The notes: generated by a model from the sequence alone, not told the origin. Positions 17,260 through 27,695 are shown, numbered from the stretch's first letter. The stretch: 64,000 bases of DNA from Sphingomonas desiccabilis (GCF_004135605.1 NZ_SDPT01000001.1:1693770-1757769), one strand, 5' to 3'. Numbers and translations are program-made.

Positions 17260-18366
17260 ATGCGCCTGCGCCTACAACTCTGTCTCGCGACCGCGGCCAT
17301 CGCTGCCACGGCCACGCTTGCCGCCGCGCAATCGCACACCCCCGCCCAGCACACGGCGCAGGCCGAGGCTCGCAGCCCGGAGGGTCGGCGCTACTTGGCG
17401 CAGCCGCTGGTAACCGACAAGTTCTTCGCCGATCCTTCGGCGCACGTCTTCAACGGCAAGCTCTACGTCTATCCCAGCCACGACGTCGATGCGGGGATCC
17501 CCAACGACGACCTGGGCAACCAATATGCCATGCACGACTATCACGTGCTGAGCATGGATCGCGTCGGCGGCCCGGTGACGGTGCATCCGGTCGCGATCGA
17601 CGTGAAGGACATTCCCTGGGCCTCTAAGCAGACCTGGGCGCCGGACGCTGCATACAAGAACGGCACCTATTATCTCTACATGCCGGCGCGCGACAAACAA
17701 GGCGTCTTCCGCATCGGCGTCGCGACGTCCAAGTCTCCGACCGGGCCGTTCAAGGCCGAGAAGGAGCCGATCCGCGGCAGCTACTCCATCGACCCGGCCG
17801 TCTTCACCGACACGGACGGCGCAAGCTACATGTACTTCGGGGGCATCTGGGGCGGCCAGCTCCAGCGCTGGACGACGGGACGCTATGATCCGAACGGTGG
17901 TGACACCGACCTGAAGCAGGACGACAAGCCCGCGATCGCACCCAAGATCGCCCGCATGTCCGCCGACATGAAACAGTTCGCCGAAACCCCGCGTGACGTC
18001 GTCATCTTGGACGAGGCCGGCAAGCCCGTCCTGGGCGGCGACCACGACCGTCGCTTCTTCGAGGCCGCATGGACGTTCAAGCGCAGTGGCAAATACTACT
18101 TCACCTACTCCACCGGCGACACGCACTTCCTGAACTACGCGATCGGCGACTCGCCCTACGGCCCGTTCCGCTACACCGGCCATATCCTGAAGCCGGTGCA
18201 GGGCTGGACGTCGCACCACTCGATCGTCGAATTCCAGGGCCGCTGGTGGCTGTTCTACCACGACACCCAGCTGTCGGATAAGAACCACCTCCGTTCGACC
18301 AAGGTGACCGAGTTGACCTTCAATCCGGACGGCACGATCCAGCTGATCGACCCGTTCAAGGACTGA
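17260..18366 (+). CDS. GH43 xylosidase/arabinofuranosidase
   Basis: A 368-residue secreted single-domain GH43 enzyme. ATG 17260 lies behind GGAAGGAGAG. Signal peptide MRLRLQLCLATAAIAATATL, cleaved near AAAQ. The triad is visible: VTDKFFADPSAHVFNGKLYV (base Asp), RGSYSIDPAVFTDTDGASYM (second Asp) and HDRRFFEAAWTFKRSGKYYF (acid Glu). No C-terminal beta-sandwich is present, unlike the GH43 at 12689. It probably trims short arabino- or xylo-oligosaccharides. It leads the xylose catabolic operon, with xylB starting 8 nt after its stop. Confidence 0.9.
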   Translation: MRLRLQLCLATAAIAATATLAAAQSHTPAQHTAQAEARSPEGRRYLAQPLVTDKFFADPSAHVFNGKLYVYPSHDVDAGIPNDDLGNQYAMHDYHVLSMDRVGGPVTVHPVAIDVKDIPWASKQTWAPDAAYKNGTYYLYMPARDKQGVFRIGVATSKSPTGPFKAEKEPIRGSYSIDPAVFTDTDGASYMYFGGIWGGQLQRWTTGRYDPNGGDTDLKQDDKPAIAPKIARMSADMKQFAETPRDVVILDEAGKPVLGGDHDRRFFEAAWTFKRSGKYYFTYSTGDTHFLNYAIGDSPYGPFRYTGHILKPVQGWTSHHSIVEFQGRWWLFYHDTQLSDKNHLRSTKVTELTFNPDGTIQLIDPFKD

Positions 18367-18373
18367 CCGGCCC

Positions 18374-19816
18374 ATGTTTCTAGGCATCGATATCGGCACC
18401 TCCGGCGTAAAGGCCGTGGTGCTGGACGAGCACGGCGCGGTGGCCGGTCAGGGTACCGCCGCGCTCAGCGTCCAGCGGCCCCAGCCGCTCTGGTCGGAGC
18501 AGGACCCCGACGCCTGGTGGCATGCCACCACGGCCGCGGTGCAGGCGATCGACCCGGCGGTGCGGCGCGCGGTGCGGGGCATCGGCCTTGCCGGGCAGAT
18601 GCACGGCGCGACGGTCCTCGGCGCGGACGACACGCCGCTGCGACCGGCGATCCTCTGGAACGACGGCCGGTCGCATGCCGAGTGCGGCGAGCTTGAGGCA
18701 GCGGTTGCGGATCTGCATGCGATCGCCGGCAATCTGGCGATGCCCGGTTTCACGGCACCCAAGCTCCAGTGGCTCCGCCACCATGAGCCCGCAGTGTTCG
18801 ACCGCATCGCGACGGTGCTGCTGCCCAAGGACTATGTCCGGCTGAAGATGACCGGCGAAAAGGCGTCCGACATGTCGGATTCCGCCGGCACCTTGTGGCT
18901 CGACGTCGCCGGGCGCCGGTGGAGCGACGCGCTGCTGGCGGCGACCGGCCTTACCGAGGCGCAGATGCCGCAGCTGGTCGAGGGGAGCGACATCGCCGGC
19001 CGGCTGCTGCCGGAGATCGCGTCCCTGTGGGGCATGGCCGAGGTACCGGTCGCCGGCGGCGGCGGAGACAATGCCGCGGGTGCCGCGGGTGTCGGCGCCG
19101 TGCGCGACGGCGACGCCCTGCTCTCGCTTGGCACGTCGGGCGTCATCTTCGTGGCGACGGACGCCTTCCGGCCCAATGTCGCCGGTGCGGTGCATGCCTT
19201 CTGCCACTGTGTGCCCGGCATGTGGCACCAGATGGCCGTACACCTGTCGGCGGCGGCCTGCATCGACTGGGTGGCGCGTCTGACCGGCGCCGCCGGTGCC
19301 GCCGACCTGTTCGCCCGCGCCGAACGCGCCGGGCCGGCGTCCGGACCGGAGATCTTCCTCCCCTATCTCTCCGGTGAGCGGACGCCGCACAACGATGCGC
19401 AGGTGCGCGGTGCGTTCCTGCGGCTCGACCATGACACCAGCCCGGAACGGCTGTCGCAGGCGGTGCTGGAAGGCGTCGGCTTTGCGCTCGCCGACGGCGT
19501 CCGCGTCCTGCGCGAGGCCGGCACCACCATCGATCGCCTGTCGGTGATCGGAGGCGGCGCCCGCTCCCGCTACTGGGGCGAGACGCTTGCGGCAGCCATG
19601 GACGTGACGCTCGTCTACCTGCAAGGCGGCGAGGTCGGCCCGGCGCTTGGCGCCGCGCGACTGGCGCAGCTCGCGGTGGACGGCGGCTCGGCATCCGACA
19701 TCTGCCAGCCGCCCCCGGTGTCCCACGTCATCGAACCCGATCCAGCGCTCGTCGAGCGCCTGGCCCCCAAGCGCGCCACCTTCCGCGACGCCTATCCCCG
19801 CATAAGGAACCTGTGA
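18374..19816 (+). CDS. xylB: Xylulokinase
   Basis: A 480-residue FGGY-family sugar kinase of normal xylulokinase length. The N-terminal phosphate loop is [28 protein letters not shown] and [12 protein letters not shown] match the xylulokinase substrate region, and the C-terminal ATP-binding motif is [16 protein letters not shown]. It phosphorylates D-xylulose with ATP to xylulose 5-phosphate for the pentose phosphate pathway, in the cytoplasm. It lacks a strong ribosome-binding site and follows GH43 by 8 nt, so it probably depends on translational coupling. Its stop codon overlaps the xylA start (TGATG). Confidence 0.95.
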   Translation: MFLGIDIGTSGVKAVVLDEHGAVAGQGTAALSVQRPQPLWSEQDPDAWWHATTAAVQAIDPAVRRAVRGIGLAGQMHGATVLGADDTPLRPAILWNDGRSHAECGELEAAVADLHAIAGNLAMPGFTAPKLQWLRHHEPAVFDRIATVLLPKDYVRLKMTGEKASDMSDSAGTLWLDVAGRRWSDALLAATGLTEAQMPQLVEGSDIAGRLLPEIASLWGMAEVPVAGGGGDNAAGAAGVGAVRDGDALLSLGTSGVIFVATDAFRPNVAGAVHAFCHCVPGMWHQMAVHLSAAACIDWVARLTGAAGAADLFARAERAGPASGPEIFLPYLSGERTPHNDAQVRGAFLRLDHDTSPERLSQAVLEGVGFALADGVRVLREAGTTIDRLSVIGGGARSRYWGETLAAAMDVTLVYLQGGEVGPALGAARLAQLAVDGGSASDICQPPPVSHVIEPDPALVERLAPKRATFRDAYPRIRNL

Positions 19817-21123
19817 TGGCCGAGTTCTTCGCCGACATTCCCCAGATCCGCTACGAGGGTCCCGATAGCGAGAACGAACTCGCCTATCGCTTCTATGACA
19901 AAAACCGCGTCGTGCTCGGCAAGACGATGGAGGAGCATCTGCGCTTCGCCGCCTGCTTCTGGCACACCTTCTGCTGGCCCGGCAGCGACGTGTTCGGTGG
20001 CGGCACCTTCAATCGCCCCTGGCATCGCGGCGCGAACGACAGCAACGCAGCGGCGCAGAAGCGCGAGGTGGCGTTCGACTTCTTCCAGAAGCTCGACGTT
20101 CCCTTCTACTGCTTCCACGACGTCGACGTGATGGCGGACGCCGGCAACGTTGCCGAGCACCGCCGCTATTTCGCCGAAGCCGTCGACCACCTCGAGAAGC
20201 TGCAGGCGTCCTCGGGCCGCAAGCTGCTCTGGGGCACCGCCAACCTGTTCAGCCACCCCCGCTATGCAGCCGGCGGCGCGACCAACCCGGATCCGGAAGT
20301 GTTCGCGTTCGGCGCGATGCAGGTCCGCGACGCGCTGGAAGCGACGCACCGGCTGGGCGGCACCAACTATGTGCTGTGGGGCGGCCGCGAGGGCTATGAA
20401 ACGCTGCTCAACACCGACCTGAAGCGCGAGCTCGACAACCTCGGCCGCTTCCTCAACCTGGTGGTCGAGCACAAGCACAAGATCGGCTTCACCGGCACGA
20501 TCCTGATCGAGCCGAAGCCGCATGAGCCGACCAAGCACCAGTACGACTTCGACACGGCGACGGTGTACGGGTTCCTGAAGCGCTACGGCCTGGAGAACGA
20601 GGTCCGCGTCAACATCGAGGCGAACCACGCCACGCTGTCCGGTCACACCTTCGAGCACGAGATCGCGACGGCCGGTGCGCTCGGCATCTTCGGCTCGATC
20701 GACGCCAACCGCGGCGATCCGCAGAACGGCTGGGACACGGATCAATTCCCGAACTCGGTCGAGGAAATGACGCTGGCGATGCTGGAGATCCTGCGCGCCG
20801 GAGGCTTCACCACCGGCGGCTTCAACTTCGACGCCAAGGTTCGCCGTCAGTCGATGGACGCCGCCGATCTCTTCTACGGGCATATCGGCGGGATCGACGT
20901 GGTGGCCAAGGGCCTGCTGAATGCCGCAGCCCTGATCGAGGACGGCCGCCTGGATGCGATCAAGGCGGAACGCTACGCCGGCTGGACTGGTGCGTTCGGC
21001 GAAAAGATCGCCGGTCTCGACCTGGCCGCCATCGCGGACCTGGCCGTCGAGCAGTCGATCGACCCGCAGCCGCGCTCGGGCCGCCAGGAGCGGATCGAGA
21101 ACCTCATCAACCGCTTCATCTGA
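19816..21123 (+). CDS. xylA: Xylose isomerase
   Basis: A 435-residue enzyme, the length of the longer (class II) xylose isomerases. The catalytic His is H101 in FYCFHDVDV, followed by [14 protein letters not shown] and WGGREGYE. The metal-binding residues lie in [36 protein letters not shown] and [20 protein letters not shown]. It converts D-xylose to D-xylulose with a divalent metal. The ATG at 19816 overlaps the xylB stop by one base; a GTG three bases earlier is possible. The gene order GH43-xylB-xylA couples release of xylose to its first two metabolic steps. Confidence 0.97.
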   Translation: MAEFFADIPQIRYEGPDSENELAYRFYDKNRVVLGKTMEEHLRFAACFWHTFCWPGSDVFGGGTFNRPWHRGANDSNAAAQKREVAFDFFQKLDVPFYCFHDVDVMADAGNVAEHRRYFAEAVDHLEKLQASSGRKLLWGTANLFSHPRYAAGGATNPDPEVFAFGAMQVRDALEATHRLGGTNYVLWGGREGYETLLNTDLKRELDNLGRFLNLVVEHKHKIGFTGTILIEPKPHEPTKHQYDFDTATVYGFLKRYGLENEVRVNIEANHATLSGHTFEHEIATAGALGIFGSIDANRGDPQNGWDTDQFPNSVEEMTLAMLEILRAGGFTTGGFNFDAKVRRQSMDAADLFYGHIGGIDVVAKGLLNAAALIEDGRLDAIKAERYAGWTGAFGEKIAGLDLAAIADLAVEQSIDPQPRSGRQERIENLINRFI

Positions 21124-21343
21124 CACGGCCCCCTGCGAGCCGGGCCCCGCTCGGTTCGCAGGGCCGACCCACATTCGTGCCGGACCGGCACGCCCCTCTT
21201 CCGTGCGGCCGCAATGCTGCTAGCTTCATCCCGAAGCCTGATGCCCAAGGACACGCCGCGACGCGACACCTGATTGTCCAGATAGCTTTGCGCTCGTGCG
21301 TACGCCTTCCCGATCGATCGACCCGAACGCCAGGGAGCCTGCT

Positions 21344-22450
21344 ATGGACGTTGCACGACGCGATCTTATCCTTTCGGCCGCCGCACTCGCACTGAGCCCC
21401 CGTGCCTTCGCGGCAGATCGCCCGAACCGCCCGCTCGGCTACGCCATCGTCGGGCTCGGCTATTACGGCCAGCAGATCATCATCCCGCAGTTCGCCAATT
21501 GCCAGCACAGCCGCCTGGCGGCCGTCGTGAGCGGCGACCCCGCCAAGGCGAAGCGCGTCGCGGCCGAACACGGCCTGCCCGCGCGCTCCATCTACTCCTA
21601 CGCGAACTTCGACACCATCCGCGACAATCCCGACGTGGACATCGTCTATGTCTGCCTGCCCAATTCCCTGCACGCCGAATATACGATCCGCGCCGCCAAG
21701 GCGGGCAAGCACGTGATGTGCGAAAAGCCGATGGCGACATCCGTCGCCGAATGCGAAGCGATGATCGCTGCCTGCAAGGCCGCGGACCGCAAGCTGATGA
21801 TCGGCTATCGGTCCCACTTCGAGCCGTTCAACCTGGAAGCGATGCGACTGGCGCGCGCCGGCGAGGCGGGGAAGATCCGCTACGTACGGTCCGAGCACGG
21901 CTTCGTGCAGGGCGACCCGTCCGCGTGGCGCCTGAAGAAGAGCCTGTCGGGCGGCGGCTCACTGATGGACATGGGCGTCTACAGCCTGCAGGCGGCGCGC
22001 TACATGACGGGCGAGGAACCCGTGGCGGTCACCGCGCGGGAATCGACCGACCGCAGCGATCCGCGCTTTACCGAGGTCGAGGACATCATCGACTGGACGC
22101 TCGAATTCCCTTCGGGGGCGATCGCCAGCTGCCAGTCGATGTACAGTGCCAACCAGAACCACATCCTGCTGATGGGCGACAAGGGCCGGATCGAGCTGGA
22201 GCCGGCGACCCGATACGAGGGCAACCGCATGTGGCTGGGCCGCGACGGCCGCGAGCGCGAGGTGACCGCGCCCCCCGGGCCGGGCAAGACGCAGTTCGCG
22301 GGGCAGCTCGATCATCTCGTCCAGTGCGTTCGCACCGGCCGGGAGCCGATCGTGTCGGGCGAGGAAGGCCTGCGCGACATGCGCATCGTCGAGGCCATCT
22401 ATCGCTCCGCGCGGGAAGGACGGACGATCCGCCTCGACGGCCGGGCGTGA
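21344..22450 (+). CDS. Gfo/Idh/MocA family oxidoreductase, exported (GFOR-like)
   Basis: A 368-residue NAD(P)-dependent oxidoreductase. ATG 21344 has GGGAG 8 nt upstream. The N-terminus MDVARRDLILSAAALALSPRAFA is a probable twin-arginine signal. The dinucleotide-binding fold is GYAIVGLGYYGQQ, the family lysine is in VMCEKPMATSVAE, and GGGSLMDMGVYSLQAARYM belongs to the substrate domain. Zymomonas glucose-fructose oxidoreductase and the Caulobacter aldose-aldose oxidoreductase share this architecture: exported with a tightly held cofactor and oxidising one sugar while reducing another. A xylose- or arabinose-oxidising role would fit, but the substrate is inferred. It follows xylA after 220 nt with no clear terminator between. 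Confidence 0.88.
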   Translation: MDVARRDLILSAAALALSPRAFAADRPNRPLGYAIVGLGYYGQQIIIPQFANCQHSRLAAVVSGDPAKAKRVAAEHGLPARSIYSYANFDTIRDNPDVDIVYVCLPNSLHAEYTIRAAKAGKHVMCEKPMATSVAECEAMIAACKAADRKLMIGYRSHFEPFNLEAMRLARAGEAGKIRYVRSEHGFVQGDPSAWRLKKSLSGGGSLMDMGVYSLQAARYMTGEEPVAVTARESTDRSDPRFTEVEDIIDWTLEFPSGAIASCQSMYSANQNHILLMGDKGRIELEPATRYEGNRMWLGRDGREREVTAPPGPGKTQFAGQLDHLVQCVRTGREPIVSGEEGLRDMRIVEAIYRSAREGRTIRLDGRA

Positions 22451-22613
22451 TCGCCTAGCGCTACGGGCCCGCGCCGCCTCTGGCACAGCGCGGGGTCCAT
22501 CCGAACAACGGCTTCATAGCGTCGGCCGCACTGCGGCCGGCGATTCCTTGTGCGCGGCTTCGATCGATGATGTGCGTGGCCGAGGATGCGTTCCGGACCT
22601 TCGCCACAAACGA

Positions 22614-22639
22614 CAACGCCGCCCCGAAGGGCGGCGTTG
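22614..22639 (-). terminator. Hairpin downstream of the TonB-dependent receptor
   Basis: An 11-bp GC-rich stem (CAACGCCGCCC pairing with GGGCGGCGTTG). On the minus strand its loop is a C(UUCG)G tetraloop. It begins 27 nt after the receptor stop codon. The following T-stretch is weak but present. Confidence 0.75.
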
Positions 22640-22665
22640 CGCGTTCCTGCTTGTGCTTTGGCGCC

Positions 22666-25600
22666 TTAGAAGCGTCCGCGCACACCCACCAGGACGGTTC
22701 GGCCCGGATTATATTCGTTGAACGTCGCGTTCGGGAACTGGAAGTACGAGCTCTGTGCTTCCTTGTTGATGTTGATCACGTTCACCACGACCGTCGGCAG
22801 ATAGTCGTTGCCGAGGATCTTGCCGAGATCGATGTTCCCCGAGAAGTCGAGCTGGCCGTAGTTGCGACCGATGATCGCCGCATCCGGGATACTGTTCTGG
22901 TTCAAGCCCGAGTTCACCGAACCTTCGTTGTAGGTATAGGTCAGGCGCGCCGACAGGCCGTTTCCTTCATAATAGCCGGTCAGCGTGTAGGTGGTCGGCG
23001 AGACGCCCAGAGCGACCGGCGCGACTGTTCCTTCGCCGCGCTGATCGATCAGGGTCAGATTGCCCTGCACGCCGAAGCCCTCGACGCCAACCAGGCGCGT
23101 GACGAAGTCGAGCGGCTGGGTGACCTGGAACTCGAGGCCGTTGACCTTGAGCTTCCCGTCCGCGTTCACCTGCTGCTGGATCTGGATCGGAACCTCTTCA
23201 GGCCGGATACCTGCCGGGCCGGCGCGATCGATCAGGGCCTGCTGCTGCGCAGCCGTGAGCGACGCGAAGGTGATCCCAAACGGTGCCAGCGTCGAGAACG
23301 GCACCGTGGTGAGGCCGTTGACCGTGAAACCGGTGATCGACTTGCGGAACGCCGCAAACGCGATCACGCCTTCCCCGCCCGTGTAATACTCGAACCCCAG
23401 ATCGATGTTGTCCGAGATATACGGGTTGAGCGCGTTGTTCCCGAGCGTACCGACGTCCGCCGACGGCGAGGTGAAGCTCGCGCCGGGCAACAGCTGGTTG
23501 GGATCGGGACGGGTCATCGTGCGGGAGATCGAGGCACGCGCCACCGCTTTGTTGCCAAAGCTGTAGGCGAGGCTCGCCGACGGCAGGAAGTTCGAATAGA
23601 CGCGCTGCGTCCGCGCGAAGTTCACGATCGTGGGGTAACACGAACCGTCGAGCACGAACGTCGGGCTCTCACCCGGGCAGGTCACGCCGTCGCGAACGTT
23701 CAACGGGTTCGGCAGGGTCGTCCGGCCGCCCACGCGCTGGTCGGTGCGAACGTAGCGGATGCCGCCGTTCACGCGAAGCGTGTCGCCATCCCGCACGTCG
23801 AAGACGCCGTTCATCTCGGCAAAGGTACCGGTGACCTTCTCCCGGATCAGGCCGCCGTTCGCGCCGCTGCTGCCCGAACCGGTCTCCGTCGCGCCGGCGA
23901 GCAACTCTTCATAGCCGGTCGCGTCCTTGAACCTTTCCCAGTCCACCGTGACGAAGCCGGCGCCCGTGGGCATCAGGAAGCCGGGGACCGCCGCAGTCGG
24001 GACGACCGAACCGCCATAGCTGAGCGGCGGCAATCCGGCCGAGAAGCCGGTGCCATAGCCCAGATAGGGCGGATAGCCCGGAGGCGTCGCCGTGCCGGGC
24101 AGGTTGGCACCGTCGCAGACCGGCTGACGGTTCGGGCCGGGCAGGACGACATTGGGATTGTTGCCGCAAACCGCCGCCTGCCACGGGTTGGTGTTGTCGA
24201 ACGGCGTGATCCGCCGGCTGGTGTCGTCATAGGCCGCGCCGACCCGGACGCTGAAGCGCGACTCATCGCCGAACAACAGGCTGCCGCGGACGCCCTTGGT
24301 CTCGGTCTCGCGCTCTTCGCCGTTGAGGTTCAGGCGGCCGCCGCCAGCCCAGCCGAAGCGGCTCGGATCGTTCAAATCGATGTTGGTCGAGATGTCCGGG
24401 ATGCCGCCGTCGTTGGTGTAGTCCACCGTAACGCCGCTGTTAGGGGGCGTGATGACGAGAACGGTCGGGCTTTCCCGACGAAAGTTGCTCTTCGTGTAGT
24501 TCGCCTGCAGGTCGCCCTTGATGAAGTCGTTGACGACGAACTCCATACCGGGGTTGACGCCCCAGTAATCCTGCCGGTCCTTGTATGGGCGGAACTCGAG
24601 GAAGAACTGCGAATTGGCGTAGGTCCCGCTGGTGACGGTGCAGCCGTCGGAACAGTCGGACTTGTCATAGGTGGTGTTGAGCGGGATGGCGGCGCCATTG
24701 CGCACCGCCCAGTTCATTGCCGAGCGCTGGAAGTCGGTGTCCCGCTTGGCGTACATGCCGTCGACATAGAAGTGCAGCGCATCGCTCGGCCGCCATTCCA
24801 CCGACACCAGGCCATTGTAGCGGGTGCGTTCGCCGATCTCGGTACGCGGGCGGCCGAGGCGCGGCAGCAGGCCGTTGTCGATTTGCTCGATCGTGGCGCC
24901 TGGATTATTGGCGAGGAGGAATGCCTGGTCGATCACCGTACCAGCCGTCAGGCCGTTGCCCGCATTGACCGGGACGGTGCCCGGGATGGTCCAGTTGCCG
25001 CCGCCGGTGTTGTTGCGCGTCGGGCTGCTGCTCTGGGCCGCAGTCAGGTTCGGGTTGGTCCAGCCGATCGTCTCGAAGCCGTCGACGCGAAAGCGGTTCT
25101 TGACCGCCGCACCGCCGACCAGGATGCCGAAGTCGCCGAACGTCGCGCTCGCCAGGACGTGCCCGCGATAGCCCCACTTGTCGGCCGAGCTCACCTTGGA
25201 GCCCTGCAGACCGTAGCTGACATAGGGCTTCGGATTGTCGAAGGGCCGAGCCGAGCGCAGGTTCACGGTCCCGGCCGCGCCACCCTCGATCTGGCTGGCG
25301 GTGGGCGACTTGCTGACGGTCAGCTGCGTGAACAGCTCCGTCGGGATCAGGTCGAGATCGACCTCGCGGTTGGTGCTCTGCGCATCGAACCGCACCGACG
25401 CGATGGCGACCGGTGCGCCGTTCAGCAGCACGCGGGTGAAGTTGGTGCCCAGACCGCGGATCGCGACGTTGGCGCCTTCGCCAGTGACTTCGCGGCTGAT
25501 GGTGACGCCAGGAATGCGGTTCACCGACTCCGCAATGTTGGTGTCCGGGAACTTGCCGATGTCCTCGGCGAAGATCGTGTCGGTGAAGCCGATCGAATTG

Positions 25601-25884
25601 CGCTTGGCGTTGGTCTGGCTCTGAAGCGACGCGCGATAGCCGGTGACGACGATGTCTTCGTTGCCGGTCGCCGACGGATCTGCAGGCGCCTGCGCCGCAT
25701 CGTCGATGGCAGTAGGCTGCGTCTGTCCGGCGCCGTCCTGGGTCGGCGCACCTGCCTCGATGGTGGCGCTGCTCGACGAAGATGCGGTGGGCTCACCTTG
25801 CGTCTGGGCCATTGCCGGCCATGCGACGGTGGTGAGCAAAAGAGCGGCGAAGCCGCCCGTGCGGCGAATCGATGACGTGCCCAT
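22666..25884 (-). CDS. TonB-dependent receptor (Caulobacter type), xylo-oligosaccharide import
   Basis: A 1072-residue outer-membrane receptor. ATG 25884 is used (GGGAGAGG upstream; an earlier TTG is less likely). Signal peptide residues 1-27 end at AMAQ. A linker of about 60 Ala/Thr/Ser/Gln-rich residues follows, then the plug domain: DIVVTGYRASLQSQ, FPDTNIAESVNRIPGVTISR and GLGTNFTRVLLNG. The barrel ends in RTVLVGVRGRF, with the terminal Phe required for barrel assembly. Receptors of this class import oligosaccharides using TonB energy. The LacI-type operator 25949-25962 at its promoter ties it to the xylan regulon, so it is probably the import gate for (glucurono)arabinoxylan fragments. 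The ligand is inferred. Confidence 0.93.
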   Translation of the reverse strand: MGTSSIRRTGGFAALLLTTVAWPAMAQTQGEPTASSSSSATIEAGAPTQDGAGQTQPTAIDDAAQAPADPSATGNEDIVVTGYRASLQSQTNAKRNSIGFTDTIFAEDIGKFPDTNIAESVNRIPGVTISREVTGEGANVAIRGLGTNFTRVLLNGAPVAIASVRFDAQSTNREVDLDLIPTELFTQLTVSKSPTASQIEGGAAGTVNLRSARPFDNPKPYVSYGLQGSKVSSADKWGYRGHVLASATFGDFGILVGGAAVKNRFRVDGFETIGWTNPNLTAAQSSSPTRNNTGGGNWTIPGTVPVNAGNGLTAGTVIDQAFLLANNPGATIEQIDNGLLPRLGRPRTEIGERTRYNGLVSVEWRPSDALHFYVDGMYAKRDTDFQRSAMNWAVRNGAAIPLNTTYDKSDCSDGCTVTSGTYANSQFFLEFRPYKDRQDYWGVNPGMEFVVNDFIKGDLQANYTKSNFRRESPTVLVITPPNSGVTVDYTNDGGIPDISTNIDLNDPSRFGWAGGGRLNLNGEERETETKGVRGSLLFGDESRFSVRVGAAYDDTSRRITPFDNTNPWQAAVCGNNPNVVLPGPNRQPVCDGANLPGTATPPGYPPYLGYGTGFSAGLPPLSYGGSVVPTAAVPGFLMPTGAGFVTVDWERFKDATGYEELLAGATETGSGSSGANGGLIREKVTGTFAEMNGVFDVRDGDTLRVNGGIRYVRTDQRVGGRTTLPNPLNVRDGVTCPGESPTFVLDGSCYPTIVNFARTQRVYSNFLPSASLAYSFGNKAVARASISRTMTRPDPNQLLPGASFTSPSADVGTLGNNALNPYISDNIDLGFEYYTGGEGVIAFAAFRKSITGFTVNGLTTVPFSTLAPFGITFASLTAAQQQALIDRAGPAGIRPEEVPIQIQQQVNADGKLKVNGLEFQVTQPLDFVTRLVGVEGFGVQGNLTLIDQRGEGTVAPVALGVSPTTYTLTGYYEGNGLSARLTYTYNEGSVNSGLNQNSIPDAAIIGRNYGQLDFSGNIDLGKILGNDYLPTVVVNVININKEAQSSYFQFPNATFNEYNPGRTVLVGVRGRF

Positions 25885-25948
25885 GCGTTCCTCTCCCAAT
25901 GAAGCCGGGGCGTGAACCGCCCTCGTTTCTGGATATGCCCTGCTTTAC

Positions 25949-25962
25949 TGGTAGCGCTAACC
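25949..25962. promoter_or_regulatory. LacI-type operator in the TonB-receptor promoter
   Basis: TGGTAGCGCTAACC, with the perfect TAGCGCTA core. On the minus strand it falls between a possible -35 (TTGCGC) and -10 (TAAAGC) that are 16 nt apart, the classical position for repression. The start codon is 65 nt downstream. Confidence 0.72.
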
Positions 25963-26063
25963 AGCGCAAGCGCGATTATCCAAGCTATGCTACCGATGTT
26001 CGCATTGTAGATCAGTGTGACCTTAGCGCCACGCCAGCGACCATTTTCCGCGGCGCCCAGAAG

Positions 26064-27695
26064 CTACCGGTAGCGGTACAATCGCACCTTCTGAATGCCC
26101 CACTCGCCGGCAGGCAAGCGGATATGGCGCCCCTGATGCGTCTGATCGCCGTTCAGCAGGCGTCCGGCCACCCAGCGGCCGTCGGATGCAAACGTGCCTT
26201 CCTCTGCGCGCTCGATCCCGGCGAGCGACGGCCCCTCACCCGCACCCGCGAAGGTCACCGTGATCCCCTGCCCCGCGATCAGATATTCGTCCGCCCCGGT
26301 CTGGATCACCATCCCCCCATAGCCGGCGGTCTCCGGCGTCATGGCGGGGCGCTCGATGTCGGCGAATGCCACGGTGAAGCGGTAGTTGCCCATCCGCCGG
26401 ACCTGCGGCTCGTAGTCGAGCGAGTCGTCGTAGCGCTGCCGCGGCTTGAAGCCGGCGATCCGGTCGCTACCCTGCGCCTGCAGGATGTGTGGCTGGAGCT
26501 GGCGAAGCACGCCATATGCCGCCCCGAGTTGCCCCGGCGCATCGTCCACGGAGTCGATCGAGAACGGCCCGAAGCCGATCGCGTCCCGCTCGCCAAAGGC
26601 GTAAAAGGCGTTCGCCGGCACGACCGGATTGTCGGCGTTGTGCGCCTCGGGCACGAACAGCGGATTGTCGGGCCGATGATAGCGATCGACGATCTGGGTG
26701 AAGTTCGAGAAGTAGATGTCGGGCGCGAGCAGGTCGATCGAAGGCGCCCCTGCCTTCCACACGTCGATCAGGTGCGGCAACGGGCCGCCGCTCGGATATT
26801 GTCCGGGGGCGCGTCCCGGACGGTTGAGCGCCACGTTCACGTACATGGGCAGCGCATAAGCGGCCTTGCCCGCACGGGCGAGCGCATCGGCGAAGCGGGC
26901 ATAGTGCCACGCGGTGAATACCTCCGCCGCGGCATCGCCGTCGCCGAACAGCTCCGTCCAGCTGCCTTGCGTGCGGGCGCCCCGCTCCAGCCACATCGCC
27001 TTCATCTCCGGCACCAGCGCGTCGCGGTGCTGGACCAGATAGCTGGTGAGCTCTGCGGGCACCGGCTGCGCGAAGGCTGCATTGGCAGCGGGCGAATAGT
27101 CCCGCGCCACCGGGAGCATGCCGATCTCGTTCTCCACCTGCACCATCACGACGGTGTTCCGGTCCCCGTCGATCGCCTTGAGATGCGCCAGCATCGCCGC
27201 ATAGGCACGCGCATCCGCACGGATCATCTCCTCCCCGAACGTTGACAGGATCTCGACCGACTGGCCGTTGGGCAGCCCTGCCCGCGGGAAGCGCGCCTGA
27301 TCGCGCTTCACCCACCCAGGCACATAGGTGGACATGGAGTTCTTGTAGGCGCCGAACCAGAGCAGGACGAGCTTCAGGTCGTTCGCACGCGCTTCTCGGA
27401 TCATGGAATCGAGGCTGGACCAGTCGAACCGCCCCTCGATGGGCTCGATCAACTCCCAGGACACCGGCGCCAGCACCGTGTTGAGGTTCATCGCGCGCAG
27501 CTTGGCCCAGTGCGGTGCCATGTAGGTCGCGCTGGAGGCTGCTGAGTTGCTCAGTTCCCCGGCGATCAGGAGCATCGGCTTGCCGCCGACGACAAGCTGC
27601 GTCGCCTCGCCCTGCCGCTCGAGCCGCGGCATCTGGGCGAAGGCGGGTGTGGCGATGAGGAGCGTTGCGGCCAGGCTTGCGGCGATATGCTTCAC
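26064..27695 (-). CDS. GH35 beta-galactosidase with C-terminal DUF5597-like domain
   Basis: A 543-residue secreted glycosidase. GTG 27695 is chosen: AAGGGA is 6 nt upstream and it gives a compact signal peptide (MKHIAASLAATLLIATPAFA). An ATG at 27737 overlaps the transporter stop (ATGA) and is the alternative. The TIM barrel shows LVVGGKPMLLIAGELSNSAA and LNTVLAPVSWELIEPIEGRFDW. VMVQVENEIGM holds the acid/base (E190), and NPLFVPEAHN holds the probable nucleophile Glu. The C-terminal 150 residues (YGGMVIQTGADEYLIAGQG) resemble the beta domain named DUF5597. It would remove terminal beta-galactose from hemicellulose side chains. It is the last gene of the GH3-led operon. Confidence 0.85.
   Translation of the reverse strand: MKHIAASLAATLLIATPAFAQMPRLERQGEATQLVVGGKPMLLIAGELSNSAASSATYMAPHWAKLRAMNLNTVLAPVSWELIEPIEGRFDWSSLDSMIREARANDLKLVLLWFGAYKNSMSTYVPGWVKRDQARFPRAGLPNGQSVEILSTFGEEMIRADARAYAAMLAHLKAIDGDRNTVVMVQVENEIGMLPVARDYSPAANAAFAQPVPAELTSYLVQHRDALVPEMKAMWLERGARTQGSWTELFGDGDAAAEVFTAWHYARFADALARAGKAAYALPMYVNVALNRPGRAPGQYPSGGPLPHLIDVWKAGAPSIDLLAPDIYFSNFTQIVDRYHRPDNPLFVPEAHNADNPVVPANAFYAFGERDAIGFGPFSIDSVDDAPGQLGAAYGVLRQLQPHILQAQGSDRIAGFKPRQRYDDSLDYEPQVRRMGNYRFTVAFADIERPAMTPETAGYGGMVIQTGADEYLIAGQGITVTFAGAGEGPSLAGIERAEEGTFASDGRWVAGRLLNGDQTHQGRHIRLPAGEWGIQKVRLYRYR

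Noticed and set aside
22452..22465. Operator-like sequence with a TAGCGCTA core after the Gfo/Idh/MocA gene
   Set aside because: The flanks (CC and CGG) lack the TG/CA ends of the shared site, and it lies between convergent genes where a repressor would have no promoter to block.
22567..25875. An open frame of 1102 codons antisense to the TonB receptor
   Set aside because: GC-rich codon bias leaves antisense frames free of stops. The translation is Arg/Ala/Val/Gly-rich with no domain, signal or ribosome-binding site, and the opposite strand encodes a clear receptor.
26068..26081. A TAGCGGTA-type site near 26068
   Set aside because: It lies inside the last codons of the GH35 gene and departs from the consensus at both ends; probably chance.
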